Of a DNA stretch of 64,000 nucleotides, positions 15,191-24,045 are shown piece after piece. The translations under genes were made by a program, and so were the position numbers. Origin of the DNA: Halalkalicoccus paucihalophilus. GTDB lineage: Archaea; Halobacteriota; Halobacteria; Halobacteriales; Halalkalicoccaceae. The notes under the pieces were generated by a model. That model had not been told where the DNA came from and did no database searches. It saw only the letters and a list, made by a program, of their open reading frames with translations. The stretch lies in contig NZ_LTAZ01000017.1 in NCBI RefSeq assembly GCF_001593955.1, positions 186,001 to 250,000 on the forward strand. The letters are read 5' to 3'. Position 1 is the first letter of the stretch. Every line of letters begins with the position of its first letter.

Positions 15191-17386
15191 TTATTCGCTG
15201 CTTGAATCCAGATTGCTTGTTTCTTCGGCAAGTGGCGACCAACTGACTTCCTGATTAGCTTCGCCCGAGGGCTGATTGGCTCTAAGGTCAGCTGTTATTT
15301 CCCCATCCAGATAGAGGTGATCGTACTGACGGCCACCGGAAATAGAAGGGTCAGCCCACTCAATCAGTCGAATATCGTCGAGGAGAACTTCACGAATGCC
15401 GCCTTCTTCCGGTGGCTCTAAGAAGAAGAACATATCAATGAATTCGGCGTTTGTTGGCGGATCGAGATGCCAGACGAGTCGGTGCCACTCTCCAGTGCTC
15501 GAATCCGGTTCGAGTGATTCAGTCGTGAAGGAATTACCCCGACTCTCGTCATACCATGAAACGAGAATTTCGAAGTTCGCGTTCTCGGAATACTGATAGA
15601 GCAGACTGAGTGTATACCCCTGTTCATTCTCCAGAACCGGGAGGCGGTATCGGGGAGACAAGAGTGTTCGATCCTCATTACCCTCATGCCGAGTTAATCG
15701 GGCACCAGCATGGCCGTTGTGACCGATATTCGGCGTTATCGTGGGATCTGATTCCCGCCCATAACGCCAAAGAGGACCTTCAAACCGTTGTCCGTCGATA
15801 GTTGTGTCCTCAAAATCACCCGTAAGAAGACGATCACGACCGAGTTGAGCGTCCCCACTCGATACCGATATCTCCTCGATCCAACCCTGCTCCCGAGTAT
15901 AGATTGATTCGGTACCCTCGAACGAACGCTGTTCCTGGTTAGTAATGGGATTCTCATCAGATTCGAAGGCTGGGCCTGTCGTCCATAGTTGATGCTCGGA
16001 TAGATGTACGGTGTCTGGGGAGTGACCGGCGGTAGTTTGGAGAACGTGATCTCGCGGACGTCCGGTAATACCTTTTGGGAGATAGCCTTCCAGAAGGACG
16101 GGTTCGATCGATGTCTCGACGACACCATCTGCAGTCACGTGAGCGGTAAAGACATAGGAATCAAGCGTTTCCCAGAGTTCTTGATCAAAGACAAAGTTAC
16201 CTAAGCTCCATGCGATTGTCCCATCCTCATATGATTCAATTCCACCGGCTACGTGAGGATGGTGATTAACGACTAAATCGGCACCAGCCTCGATTGCTTC
16301 TTCGCTTAGTGTTCGTATTCGCTCATCGGGATCGCGTGCATACTCATCGCCACCATGGATCTGGACGACGACGGCATCAGCGTTCTCCGTTGCTTGTTGG
16401 ACGGCTGTTTGAAGACGATCGGACGTTGGCTCTGCAACCCCAATCGAAGCAGGGAGTGTCCGTTGTTCACCGTTGTGTTCGAAACGGTGTTGACTCGTCT
16501 CACTCTGGTCAGCCGACCAGTCAATCTCGACACTCTCGCCAACGATCGTTGTGCAGGAGATATAGGCGACTGTTAGTCCATTCTCTTCGATATAGGCCGG
16601 CTCCCATGCCTCGTCACTAGAAAATCCCGCACCGGAATAGGCAACGTCGTGTTCATCCAGCGAATCGATTGTATCTTCTAATCCAATATCAAGGGCGTCA
16701 AAAACGTGGTTATTACCGAGTGCAGTATATTCAATACCCGCTTCAGCAAGTACTTGGGCTGCAACGGGATGGCTGACATATGAGTATGTTTTCTCGGGAT
16801 GACGGAGGTCAGTAGTCGTAAGCGGTGTCTCGAGATTGATCGAAGTAATATCGCCTGCTGCCAGAAGGGGTTGGATCCCCTGTAGTATTTCACGGTGGTC
16901 TTCAAGCCGTGTTTCAGGGTTGATCTGATAGCGAGGGGAAAGCGAATCGTGGTTTGGCTCGTAGAATCGCCGTCCAAACATCACATCGCCGGTAAATTGG
17001 AGCGACACTGCTCCTTCTCGTTCAGTCACTGTCTGGGTAACTGTCTCACCAGGACCGACAGCCTGCATTTCAGTTAGATACTCCTCGTGCCCAATTCGGA
17101 GCCACACTGGTCGCTGAAGGTCAATCGAGAAAGATCCGTCTTGGTCGGTCGTCGTGTCTGCAATAGTGGTATCCCCCTCCCGAATTGCTGTAATGGTTGC
17201 GTCGGTAATCGGATCGCCGCTTTGTGTAGTAACGGTACCACTTACCGGACTTGAATCTGGGAGTGACTCGTCGGATTCAGCACCTCTATCGGTTAATCCA
17301 AGATCTGATACGCAGCCTGCTGTACCGGCACCAATACCGGCCCCTAGTCCCCCCAGAACAGCCCTCCGATTAAACCCACTACCCAT
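15191..17386 (-). CDS. pgsA: CapA/PgsA-family lipoprotein with extra domains (731 aa)
   Basis: CapA/PgsA proteins have a calcineurin-like metallophosphatase fold and are needed for PGA assembly or export. Tat signal with lipobox (GTAGC, Cys25). Residues about 48-115 form a carboxypeptidase-regulatory-like beta sandwich (SGTVTTQSGDPITDATITAI). The CapA domain runs from QFTGDVMFGRRFYE (about 128) through INLETPLTT, ALGNNHVFD and VNHHPHVAGG to about 430. The C-terminal 200 residues (LLTGDFEDTTIDGQRFEGPL on) look like a jelly-roll carbohydrate- or cell-wall-binding domain. It is convergent with hydrolase 2. It is much longer than bacterial PgsA (about 380 aa). Confidence 0.88.
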   Translation of the reverse strand: MGSGFNRRAVLGGLGAGIGAGTAGCVSDLGLTDRGAESDESLPDSSPVSGTVTTQSGDPITDATITAIREGDTTIADTTTDQDGSFSIDLQRPVWLRIGHEEYLTEMQAVGPGETVTQTVTEREGAVSLQFTGDVMFGRRFYEPNHDSLSPRYQINPETRLEDHREILQGIQPLLAAGDITSINLETPLTTTDLRHPEKTYSYVSHPVAAQVLAEAGIEYTALGNNHVFDALDIGLEDTIDSLDEHDVAYSGAGFSSDEAWEPAYIEENGLTVAYISCTTIVGESVEIDWSADQSETSQHRFEHNGEQRTLPASIGVAEPTSDRLQTAVQQATENADAVVVQIHGGDEYARDPDERIRTLSEEAIEAGADLVVNHHPHVAGGIESYEDGTIAWSLGNFVFDQELWETLDSYVFTAHVTADGVVETSIEPVLLEGYLPKGITGRPRDHVLQTTAGHSPDTVHLSEHQLWTTGPAFESDENPITNQEQRSFEGTESIYTREQGWIEEISVSSGDAQLGRDRLLTGDFEDTTIDGQRFEGPLWRYGRESDPTITPNIGHNGHAGARLTRHEGNEDRTLLSPRYRLPVLENEQGYTLSLLYQYSENANFEILVSWYDESRGNSFTTESLEPDSSTGEWHRLVWHLDPPTNAEFIDMFFFLEPPEEGGIREVLLDDIRLIEWADPSISGGRQYDHLYLDGEITADLRANQPSGEANQEVSWSPLAEETSNLDSSSE

Positions 17387-17645
17387 GGTACTAAGCTAGA
17401 GAAGGAAATTCAAGACAGTTCGCTTCTCTGATCCCTTTGCTAGTGATTCTGTAGTTGTGTGTCGAATAGATCCAATCAGACGATATCCGTTCGTCTCATG
17501 TACTGCGTTATATTACAACTAGAATATCGAATGATAAAGGAACGAATATAGTGGATACAAGCCTGCGTTCTTCTTATGCTTGATAAATTCTAGTATTTTT
17601 GTTCCTTGGTAAAGCATATGTGTGATTAGCGTAAATTCACTACAA

Positions 17646-17909
17646 ATGAAATGGCTGCAGGAGTGGTTACCCTCTGTTTCGTTTGAGAATGTACGTGCGC
17701 GAAATTTCGAACGCTGTGTAGAGCAAGGGGCAGGAACACGGATTGTCGATCAACAATCAACTGCCACTGGACAACGGGTAACAGTCCGTCTTGCCCCGGA
17801 TTCCTCGATCGATCAAGATCTCCTACAACTCATCAATACATCGAGTGTCGAGATGATCGGTATATCTACTGAAGAGGGTTCAACCTATCTTAAAGTTGAG
17901 ATAGACTGA
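17646..17909 (+). CDS. Hypothetical protein (87 aa)
   Basis: Starts MKWLQEWLPSVSFENVRARN; an in-frame GTG at 17622 is an alternative. The remainder has a mixed alpha/beta pattern (GQRVTVRLAPDSSI, TSSVEMIGISTEEGSTYLKV). I do not recognise a family. A TATA-like TTCTAGTATTTTTG lies about 55 nt upstream of the ATG. It sits at the end of the PGA locus, directly before repeat R2, and nothing links it to PGA by sequence. Confidence 0.5.
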   Translation: MKWLQEWLPSVSFENVRARNFERCVEQGAGTRIVDQQSTATGQRVTVRLAPDSSIDQDLLQLINTSSVEMIGISTEEGSTYLKVEID

Positions 17910-17910
17910 C

Positions 17911-18285
17911 TATCTAATCACACCGTGGTGTGATATGGTTCCGAAGCTAGAACCAGCAAAATCGTTTCTACCCCCTACACTACTACTAACCCAAGGTACG
18001 ACTCTTCGGAGTTGTGACTAGAGGAGGAGGGCTTGCCCGGGGTGGTTAGTTCGAACTGTGCGCCTTCCTTTTGGTCCGTTGTTAGGACATCACGCTCTCT
18101 GCGGGGGCGTGTTCGATATCCCGGTCACAACGATCGTGATAGCGGTCGGCTGCATTCTCATCGACCACCACGAGCTTCTTCCCACGTCGTTTGGTCTGTT
18201 CGATGTCGTCTTTCCCAAGCTTTGCGAGGAAGTTCATGACACGGGCCACAGTTTGGGTGTGGGGCTTCGTTCCCTCTGCAGCGGT
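17911..18285 (-). repeat. Module repeat R2: non-coding block plus 67-codon gene relic
   Basis: Bases 17911-18081 are a diverged copy of the conserved block, with the ATCACACC-GT-GGTGTGAT palindrome intact. Bases 18082-18285 encode the C-terminal 67 residues of the coiled-coil protein (TAAEGTKPHTQTVARVMNFL to AESVMS). The residues that precede TAAEG in intact copies (PAGLVLDSQTIAKV) are found 1.9 kb away at 20165-20212 in the same orientation, so a cassette has been inserted exactly here. It forms the right border of the PGA region. Confidence 0.8.
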
Positions 18286-18373
18286 GAATCCGGACGAGTA
18301 ACGAACTAGTACCTCAATCGACGGCTGGTTGTTCGGGGAGACACCCTGGCTGCGACATGAAGAACGGAAACCG

Positions 18374-18784
18374 TTAGCGCTCGGGTCGCGGAGCGGTCTC
18401 GTATCGTTTGATGTCGTCTGTCTTCTCCACTCGATCGTAGATCTCGCGAAGCGTGTCTTGTGCCCGGAGGAGCTTGTGCTCATCGAGGAACTGCCGACCA
18501 CTCTCACAGATTCCGTAGAACTTGTACGGGAGGTTATTCTTCCGGCGATCCTCGGGCAGGAGGACTTCCTCGACGATGCCAGCGTTGACGAGCTGCTGGA
18601 GGTGCTGACGAATCGTTGTCTGGCTCTTACTCGGGTTGACGTAGTCGAGTTCTTTTAGCGTCGGCAGTTCCGACGGATGCCCGAGGATGTCCTGGAGGAG
18701 CGCGAATCGCGTCTCCTGGGTGACGACATTGAGCCGCTCCCGAACGGACTCCAAGTCGCTTGGCGGATGATCGGATGTACTCAT
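18374..18784 (-). CDS. Winged-helix transcriptional regulator (136 aa)
   Basis: ArsR/MarR-like haloarchaeal winged helix: VTQETRFALLQDILGHPSEL, recognition region KSQTTIRQHLQQLVNAGIVE, and wing EDRRKNNLPYKFYGICESG. The C-terminal helix may dimerise. It is divergent from the gene at 18906, and the shared 120-bp gap probably holds both promoters. This divergent pair is one I associate with haloarchaeal genomes generally, so the regulator may control that neighbour. Confidence 0.7.
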   Translation of the reverse strand: MSTSDHPPSDLESVRERLNVVTQETRFALLQDILGHPSELPTLKELDYVNPSKSQTTIRQHLQQLVNAGIVEEVLLPEDRRKNNLPYKFYGICESGRQFLDEHKLLRAQDTLREIYDRVEKTDDIKRYETAPRPER

Positions 18785-18905
18785 TACACCACAATTCGTG
18801 TAGTGCGTGCAAAAGTGTTTCGCTCAAATGCGAATCGGTCTATGGCGATACGGTGGCCGATGTATTCGCTACATTGAAGCAGAGTACGGGAGAACGCTAG
18901 GTGAA

Positions 18906-19502
18906 ATGAGTGAGGACCCGGTCACTGTCGATGAACTCGCCGCGAAAGCCGATGAGTATCTGCACGAGGCCTCACTTACACCGGAGGAATACGAAGCGCT
19001 CAAACAGAGTGTTGCGGAGCTCACACCGATCTTCTCAGCTGAGAATTCGTACTTTGTTCTCGGCAGCTACGGAAAACCCGAAATTCGTCGTCTCCAGCTG
19101 GTGAAAGATCGATTCAACCGGCAGCCCGGTGCATACGCGTTCCTGATGGTCGACATTCGAAGCGAATGGACGAATACCTACCTCAAATTCCGGCTGCTTG
19201 CCGATTACACTGACATCATCGTGGGCATCGCCGAACACGCCCAGGGCGGCTTCCTCGTCGAGCAGGGCTACTTCACAGCCCTCGAGAAGTACTTCGCGAA
19301 GACTCACGTGTTCAAACGCGAGTACAACACAGTAGATGCGGACGCGATTGACACGAACGTCGATGTCGAGAATCCCTACAGTGGAATGCAGACCGCGATC
19401 TTCGAGATGCTCGACGATGCTGGGCGTCTCTGTCAGTGGACAACTGAGGACGACCTCATCAACTGTGCCGAGGCTCTCGTGAGTGATCAGGAATACCGGT
19501 AG
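18906..19502 (+). CDS. Haloarchaeal protein of unknown function (198 aa)
   Basis: The ATG at 18906 (MSEDPVTVDELAAKADEYLH) is preferred to upstream starts. After a helical N-terminus comes SYFVLGSYGKPEIRRLQLVK, AYAFLMVDIRSEWTN, DYTDIIVGIAEHAQGGFLVE and QGYFTALEKYF. Alternating beta strands and a Gly-Gly-x-x-x-Glu turn suggest a Rossmann-like nucleotide-binding fold, as in SLOG/TIR-type or nucleoside deoxyribosyltransferase-like proteins. From memory it resembles the haloarchaeal DUF7509 group. A signalling or defence role is possible, but nothing in the sequence fixes the reaction. Confidence 0.55.
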   Translation: MSEDPVTVDELAAKADEYLHEASLTPEEYEALKQSVAELTPIFSAENSYFVLGSYGKPEIRRLQLVKDRFNRQPGAYAFLMVDIRSEWTNTYLKFRLLADYTDIIVGIAEHAQGGFLVEQGYFTALEKYFAKTHVFKREYNTVDADAIDTNVDVENPYSGMQTAIFEMLDDAGRLCQWTTEDDLINCAEALVSDQEYR

Positions 19503-19585
19503 ACAGAGACGAATCGGTAGCTCACATCCCCGACGTTACTGTCATTTCTCCACGAAATCCTGTGTACCGATGGCCCAGACACCGA

Positions 19586-20164
19586 GTGACATCCTCCCCG
19601 GCCTAAAGGCCGGGGCTTCCTACAAGGGAAGGCTTCTTCGAGGTTTCAGGACTGTAGTCCGCAAGCGTCGTCTGTCGGGGTTTCCGACTCGGCGAGCGGT
19701 GTCCTGTGGCACTGTCACAAGTGCTCCCGTCCTGTGGAGAGTCATCGGTGTGCGGTTTCAGCGCGCACCTCTCTCCCCACGGGTTGACGCGGTCGGCGAT
19801 GTTCGCCGCCGCGTTGATGTCTGCTTGATACTCCGAAACCCAACACTCCGAGTTCGTACAACGGAACTCGGCTTGAGAACCACGCCGACCGATGTGTCCG
19901 CACGCGTGGCACGTCTTCGAGGTGTACGCCGGGTTGACGAACCGGACCGGGATGCCTGCGTCAAGCGCCTTATCCTCGATCCTCCCGGTAAGGCGAGCGA
20001 AGGCCCACGCGTGAAGGCGTCGGTTCATGTACTTCCCGTAGTCGAGTCGTTCCCGGATGTCCGACAAGTCTTCAAGGACGATTACGGGGTCGTCGAAGGT
20101 TTCGGCGTATTCGACGGCACGCCGAGACGCCTTCTCAACGATGTCCGTTAAGGCGTTTTGGTAG
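19586..20164 (-). pseudogene. tnpB: 5'-truncated TnpB with right end of an IS200/IS605 element
   Basis: Only the C-terminal part of TnpB survives. It includes the RuvC-II Glu (IVLEDLSDIRERLDYG), the zinc finger CHACGHIGRRG...FRCTNSEC and the RuvC-III Asp (YQADINAAANIA). The N-terminal half with the first catalytic Asp is gone. The frame is cut at about 20164, where a piece of the coiled-coil gene begins. The right end is at 19586 (GTGACATCC), followed by a perfect hairpin at 19596-19615, CCCCGGCC-TAAA-GGCCGGGG. It is inactive, but the hairpin end matches that of the 332-bp element at 8308. Confidence 0.85.
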
Positions 20165-20428
20165 TACCTTCGCAATCGTCCGACTATCGAGCACGAGTTC
20201 AGCAGGCGTGTGCTTGACGCTCGCTGTAACTGAATTGGGACGTACCCCAACGAGATTGCCGACGAATGAACTGCACTGTCTCATTCCCTCGACGAGTGCC
20301 AGACCGTCTAAAGAGAAACGGTTGAACGGTCGGTGAGAATGCTTCTGAAAGTGTCCCCACACTCCCGGAGTCCCTCTCAGAACCCATTTAGTGAGCTCCG
20401 CACTGTTCACTTTCACCACGGTTGGCAC
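20165..20428 (-). pseudogene. Relic containing a piece of the coiled-coil module gene
   Basis: Bases 20165-20212 encode HTPAELVLDSRTIAKV, equivalent to APAGLVLDSQTIAKV in the intact copies at 24650 and 49505. The rest of that gene lies at 18082-18285. The upstream part of this frame (GVWGHFQKHSHRPFNRFSLD and following) does not match the module gene, and I cannot place it. A chimeric, decayed sequence is the best reading. Confidence 0.55.
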
Positions 20429-20657
20429 GTGCTTTTGACGGTAGGAGACCTGTAGTCAATTGGAGCCTGTCACACGCTCCATACCCGTCGATACTACCGC
20501 CAGATCACCTCTCAGAGCAACTGAGCAGTCCAATCTGTGAGTAGTGATTCGGAGCGAAAGTTCCCGAGCACGGACGAACTCGTCCAGCACAGGCGGGGAG
20601 ATGAACGGGCGTTGGTTACTGTCACTGCGCGCCACAAGCGATTCAAACTAATTAGAG
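20429..20657. other. Intergenic region, no gene recognised
   Basis: No supportable gene. The segment just before the small zinc protein (CAAACTAATTAGAGATGAGC) contains the short AT-rich box TAATTAG immediately ahead of its ATG. Confidence 0.35.
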
Positions 20658-20840
20658 ATGAGCACATACGCAAAAACACCATCATCTAGAGAACAGACGC
20701 CCGATCACGATCACGACCAGCGGGTCTGTCGTTCCCCGAACTGCTTTAGTCGCGAGGACGTGCAGCTCGTGCAGGCGTTTGGCGAACCATCTCCGCTCTG
20801 TCGCTCCTGCCGCCGGCTCTATTTGGGGGTGAGTTCATGA
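20658..20840 (+). CDS. Small Cys-rich protein (60 aa)
   Basis: Begins MSTYAKTPSSREQTPDHDHD, then two Cys pairs: CRSPNCF and CRSCRRLY. This looks like a small zinc ribbon with about 25 residues between the pairs. Its last codons overlap the start of the next small gene (ATGA), which supports both as genes of one transcript. Function unknown. Confidence 0.6.
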   Translation: MSTYAKTPSSREQTPDHDHDQRVCRSPNCFSREDVQLVQAFGEPSPLCRSCRRLYLGVSS

Positions 20841-21019
20841 GCTCAGAAAAGCTGTTGTCTGAGCAAACGGCACTTGAGCGCGTACCGCGGTGGGAGCAAC
20901 AAGCAGATCCTCGCCCAGCGGACTGTGAGTGTCTCCCGACGTTCGACGATCTCCCCTGTTGGCCCTGCTACCGAGACGGCTTCAGGACACCAAATCCCGA
21001 CGCTGAATCGGATGCATGA
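20837..21019 (+). CDS. Small Cys-containing protein (60 aa)
   Basis: Starts 4 nt inside the previous gene. The product (MSSEKLLSEQTALERVPRWE, then DCECLPTFDDLPCWPCYRDG) has four cysteines in CEC...CWPC spacing and could bind zinc. Family not recognised. Translational coupling with the preceding mini-protein is the main support. Confidence 0.55.
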   Translation: MSSEKLLSEQTALERVPRWEQQADPRPADCECLPTFDDLPCWPCYRDGFRTPNPDAESDA

Positions 21020-21128
21020 GGGCAGTGTTCAGTTCTCATCTCGACCAATGATAGACTTCTATTGAATGGTATCCTATCAAGTCAACTAGCCAGTTCTTTC
21101 TGACCAGCCTAGCACTGTCGAATGATTC

Positions 21129-21665
21129 TTGCGAATAGGTATTGATATACCAGAGGTGGACCGGTTCCAGAACACACGACAGCCCGATTGGGAGTGGTGG
21201 AGCAGACTCTGGCCAACACCCGGCGCAACCCTCCGTCGTCTCGGGATCGAGCCCGGAACCTCACTTGCAGAGGTCCCCTGTGGTAACGGCTATTTCGCAC
21301 TGCCTGCAGCCCGAATTACCGATTCAGGCGTCGTGTATGCACTTGATCTTGATGAAGAATTACTTAATGAACTCGAAACACTCGCCGATCAGCAAGACAT
21401 CGAGAATATAGTGCCGATCCACGGGGATGCGCGGACACTCACAGAGTATCTTCCGGAGCCCGTTGATACGGTATTGATGGCGAATACGTTTCATGGGATT
21501 GAGGATAAAGAACCGTTCGTCCAGCAAGCCTTCGAAGCCCGCCATTCTGATGGACGGTTTATTATCGTCAACTGGCTCGACTTACCGCGTGAAACCACGA
21601 CGGTCACCGGTGAACCCCGTGGCCCACCAACCGACCTTCGACTCTCACCCACTGAAACGGCGTAG
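21129..21665 (+). pseudogene. SAM-dependent methyltransferase, probably truncated
   Basis: Class I methyltransferase core: motif I reads LAEVPCGNGYFALPAARIT (a variant of the Gly-rich loop), then VYALDLDEELLNELE, HGDARTLTEYLP and VLMANTFHGIEDKE. After LRLSPTETA a TAG stops the frame where the family normally continues another 30-40 residues with the last beta strands. The only in-frame start near the N-terminus is TTG at 21129. Both ends therefore look damaged, although the core could still fold. Confidence 0.6.
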
Positions 21666-21786
21666 TCCTTCATGTCTCGAATGGTAAAGATCCATAGAGA
21701 CAACGGACTCTCCAAGGTGGCGGTCTATCTGCCAGCTCCGTTCCACCCAGGCACGGATTTAAGCGTACTGCCGTTCAAATCAGTGT

Positions 21787-22038
21787 ATGGCCGCAGAACT
21801 CTCCGAGCGGGTTCGTGAGATCGCACAAGCACGTGATCTCTCCGAGTCAGCGGTCTTCGAACAAGCGCTTGAACGCGGACTCGAATCGATCTGGGAAGAC
21901 GTTGTCCTCTCGGCATACTTTACTGGTGAGCTCTCGAAAGAAGAGGCCATTGAGCATCTTGGACGAGCGAAAGTCGAACGGGCAGACCGTGAACAAGAGA
22001 TCGTTGAAGAAGACGTGGCGTGGGGACTTAACGGGTGA
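21787..22038 (+). CDS. Antitoxin-like UPF0175/ribbon-helix-helix protein (83 aa)
   Basis: MAAELSERVREIAQARDLSE, then SAVFEQALERGLESIWEDVV gives a ribbon-helix-helix-like N-terminus, followed by YFTGELSKEEAIEHLGRAKV, the UPF0175-type conserved segment. A GATTTAAG box is about 25-30 nt upstream. Its stop overlaps the GTG start of the PIN relic (GTGA). In haloarchaea this family pairs with DUF3368-like PIN toxins, which is what follows here. It looks intact although its toxin is broken. Confidence 0.75.
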   Translation: MAAELSERVREIAQARDLSESAVFEQALERGLESIWEDVVLSAYFTGELSKEEAIEHLGRAKVERADREQEIVEEDVAWGLNG

Positions 22039-22286
22039 GTACCGTCGCGGTTGTGATACAGGCCCTCTCATTCATCTTGCAGAGATTGACGCCTTAGGCC
22101 TGCTAGAGACAATCGATGAGTTGCTTGTTCCGGAAACAGTCTATGAAGAACTGACAGCAGGCGGACTTCCCACAGGATTTGACTCGATTGGGACGACTCG
22201 AGTAACAGCTGATACTGATTCGATCGAGGCGGACCAGGTAAACGACCACGGGCGCGGTGGCCCGTGGCTTTTGTTGTTCCCTCAGC

Positions 22287-23603
22287 CTATGCCGATAGCA
22301 CTCCACGCGAAGCGATTTCGCGGGATGAGGATGGGCGGTTTACAGAGCGCCCCGACCCAGACAGGCTCACCTTCCGAACAAATGGTTGGGTTTTGCGAGT
22401 CCGGTAATTAACCGATTCAACATCTACGCCAGCGTGGTTCGCCCACGCTCGCCACGCCACGTTCACACTCGCGTTCCGGTCAGCATGGTCTTGCTGAACC
22501 TCACACGAATCATTCGTACACCGGAACCGCCGACCTTGACGGTATCCACGGTGTCCACAACACGAACACGACTTCGAGTTGTACGGTGAATCCACCGTTT
22601 CACACGGAATCTGGTTCCACGTTGCTTTGTAGCGAACCTGTTGCTCGAACTTGTGGAACGGCAGTTTGTGCAGACGCCGATTCATGTATGTTCCGTACTT
22701 GATGGCGTCTCGAATCCCACTCAAGTCCTCAAAGACGATGACTGGGTTCGAGAACTGTTGGGCGAACTCCACCACGACACGGGACATTCGGTGAAGAATC
22801 CACTCTGTGTAGCGTTCTTCTTTCTCTCCGATTTGGTGGTGGATGGAGTATTGACCGTATTCTTGACAGCGTTTGGTGATGGTGTGGTAGCGTTGGCGTT
22901 CGGCTTTCACCGAGCCGTAGTCAAGCACGAGCGTTCCGAGTGTGTCCATCGTTTCACGGTTAAGAGCGGTGAGGGCGATGTTTCGCTCGTTAATATCTAC
23001 GCCGACGAGTGTGTCCGTGTCTTCGGGTTCAGGTATTTCGATTTCTGTTTTGACCGTGACGTGTAGGTAGTACACGCCATCTCGGTACAGAAGTTCGGCC
23101 TGCCCTAACGACCACTCATCTTCAGTCAAGGCCGATTCAATCAACGCGAGGTCTTCCGGTCGTCCTCGAAGGTGTCCTTTCACCTTCTTGTACGGCTTTG
23201 GACTCACACGGAACGCTACTCGGCCAGTCTCGTCGTTGTAGGTGAGGCGGTAGCCTTCGGTGTGCGCCATAACAAGTGGGTAGGCTCCTTTCTTGTCCGT
23301 GGCTGGTGGCGACGGTTTCCCGACGTTGGTGTCGTCTTGGTCGTACCACCAGTTGAGGAGTTCTTTGTAAGAGTCCCACGCTTGCAGAGCCTTAGCGACG
23401 ACCGCGCACTTGTTGTTCCGAAGGAAGTTGTCGCGGTCAACCTCGCGTTGAATCTCGGTCTTGTTATAGCCGTCTTGTTTGAGTCGGAGTGTGTCGTTGG
23501 AGATGTCTCGTGCGGTGAAGCGGGCATCTTTGAGCCACGACCGCTCACCAGACTCTATACAGAGCCGGGTGCGTGCGGTCTTCGTGACTTCTTCGATACC
23601 CAT
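22287..23603 (-). CDS. tnpB: RNA-guided nuclease TnpB of the IS element (438 aa)
   Basis: Ancestor-type relative of Cas12, which cleaves DNA next to the element's target motif with a guide RNA from the element end. Catalytic residues are present: Asp in VGVDINERNIALT (about residue 201), Glu in VFEDLSGIR (about 290), zinc finger CSCCGHRG...FRCTNDSC, and Asp in DHADRNASVNVA (about 374). The tail RTRKTQPFVRKVSLSGSG is typical of haloarchaeal IS1341-type TnpB. Starts MGIEEVTKTARTRLCIESGE, and the tnpA start lies about 45 bp away in the opposite direction. Confidence 0.9.
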   Translation of the reverse strand: MGIEEVTKTARTRLCIESGERSWLKDARFTARDISNDTLRLKQDGYNKTEIQREVDRDNFLRNNKCAVVAKALQAWDSYKELLNWWYDQDDTNVGKPSPPATDKKGAYPLVMAHTEGYRLTYNDETGRVAFRVSPKPYKKVKGHLRGRPEDLALIESALTEDEWSLGQAELLYRDGVYYLHVTVKTEIEIPEPEDTDTLVGVDINERNIALTALNRETMDTLGTLVLDYGSVKAERQRYHTITKRCQEYGQYSIHHQIGEKEERYTEWILHRMSRVVVEFAQQFSNPVIVFEDLSGIRDAIKYGTYMNRRLHKLPFHKFEQQVRYKATWNQIPCETVDSPYNSKSCSCCGHRGYRQGRRFRCTNDSCEVQQDHADRNASVNVAWRAWANHAGVDVESVNYRTRKTQPFVRKVSLSGSGRSVNRPSSSREIASRGVLSA

Positions 23604-23646
23604 ACTTTGACTATTGGATTTAGTATTAATAAAAGTAGGGATTAGG

Positions 23647-24045
23647 ATGGAGGAGTACAGGAGCCATGCACATTCGATTAGTTTGTGTAAGTATCACTTT
23701 GTGTGGTGTCCGAAGTACCGACACCTCGTACTGGGACTTGTCAAAGACGAGGTGACAGAGTTGTTCACGGAGACAGCCGACCACTTCGGACACGAGATAC
23801 TTGCGTTGGAAATCGCGGATGTCCACGTACACTTGTTTATCCAGACTGACCCAAAACACAGTCCGTCTGATGTTGCTCGGCAATTCAAGTCGTACTCTGG
23901 GAAGCACATTCTTGAACGGCGTCCAGAAATCCGCGAGTCGTATTTCTGGGGCGGTGGATTTTGGAAAGTAGGCTACTACGTCGGGACAACTGGCGCGGTA
24001 TCAGAGGAAGTTGTTCAGCGGTACATCGAACAGACAGAACATTAA
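23647..24045 (+). CDS. tnpA: IS200-type Y1 transposase TnpA (132 aa)
   Basis: HUH single-strand transposase. The HUH pair is His60-Val-His62 (ADVHVHLFIQ), the N-terminal strand is YHFVWCPKYRHLVL, and the catalytic Tyr is probably Tyr126 in VVQRYIEQ. ATG 23647 (MEEYRSHAHSISLCKYHFVW) is chosen because family members begin about 15 residues before the first strand. The AT-rich stretch at 23610-23640 probably serves as a two-way promoter with tnpB. Confidence 0.92.
   Translation: MEEYRSHAHSISLCKYHFVWCPKYRHLVLGLVKDEVTELFTETADHFGHEILALEIADVHVHLFIQTDPKHSPSDVARQFKSYSGKHILERRPEIRESYFWGGGFWKVGYYVGTTGAVSEEVVQRYIEQTEH

Noticed and set aside
18030-18060. GGTTAGTTCGAAC in the conserved block, reminiscent of a tRNA T-arm
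   Set aside because: No acceptor stem or anticodon arm can be formed around it, and R1 and R4 lack the GTTCGAAC core.
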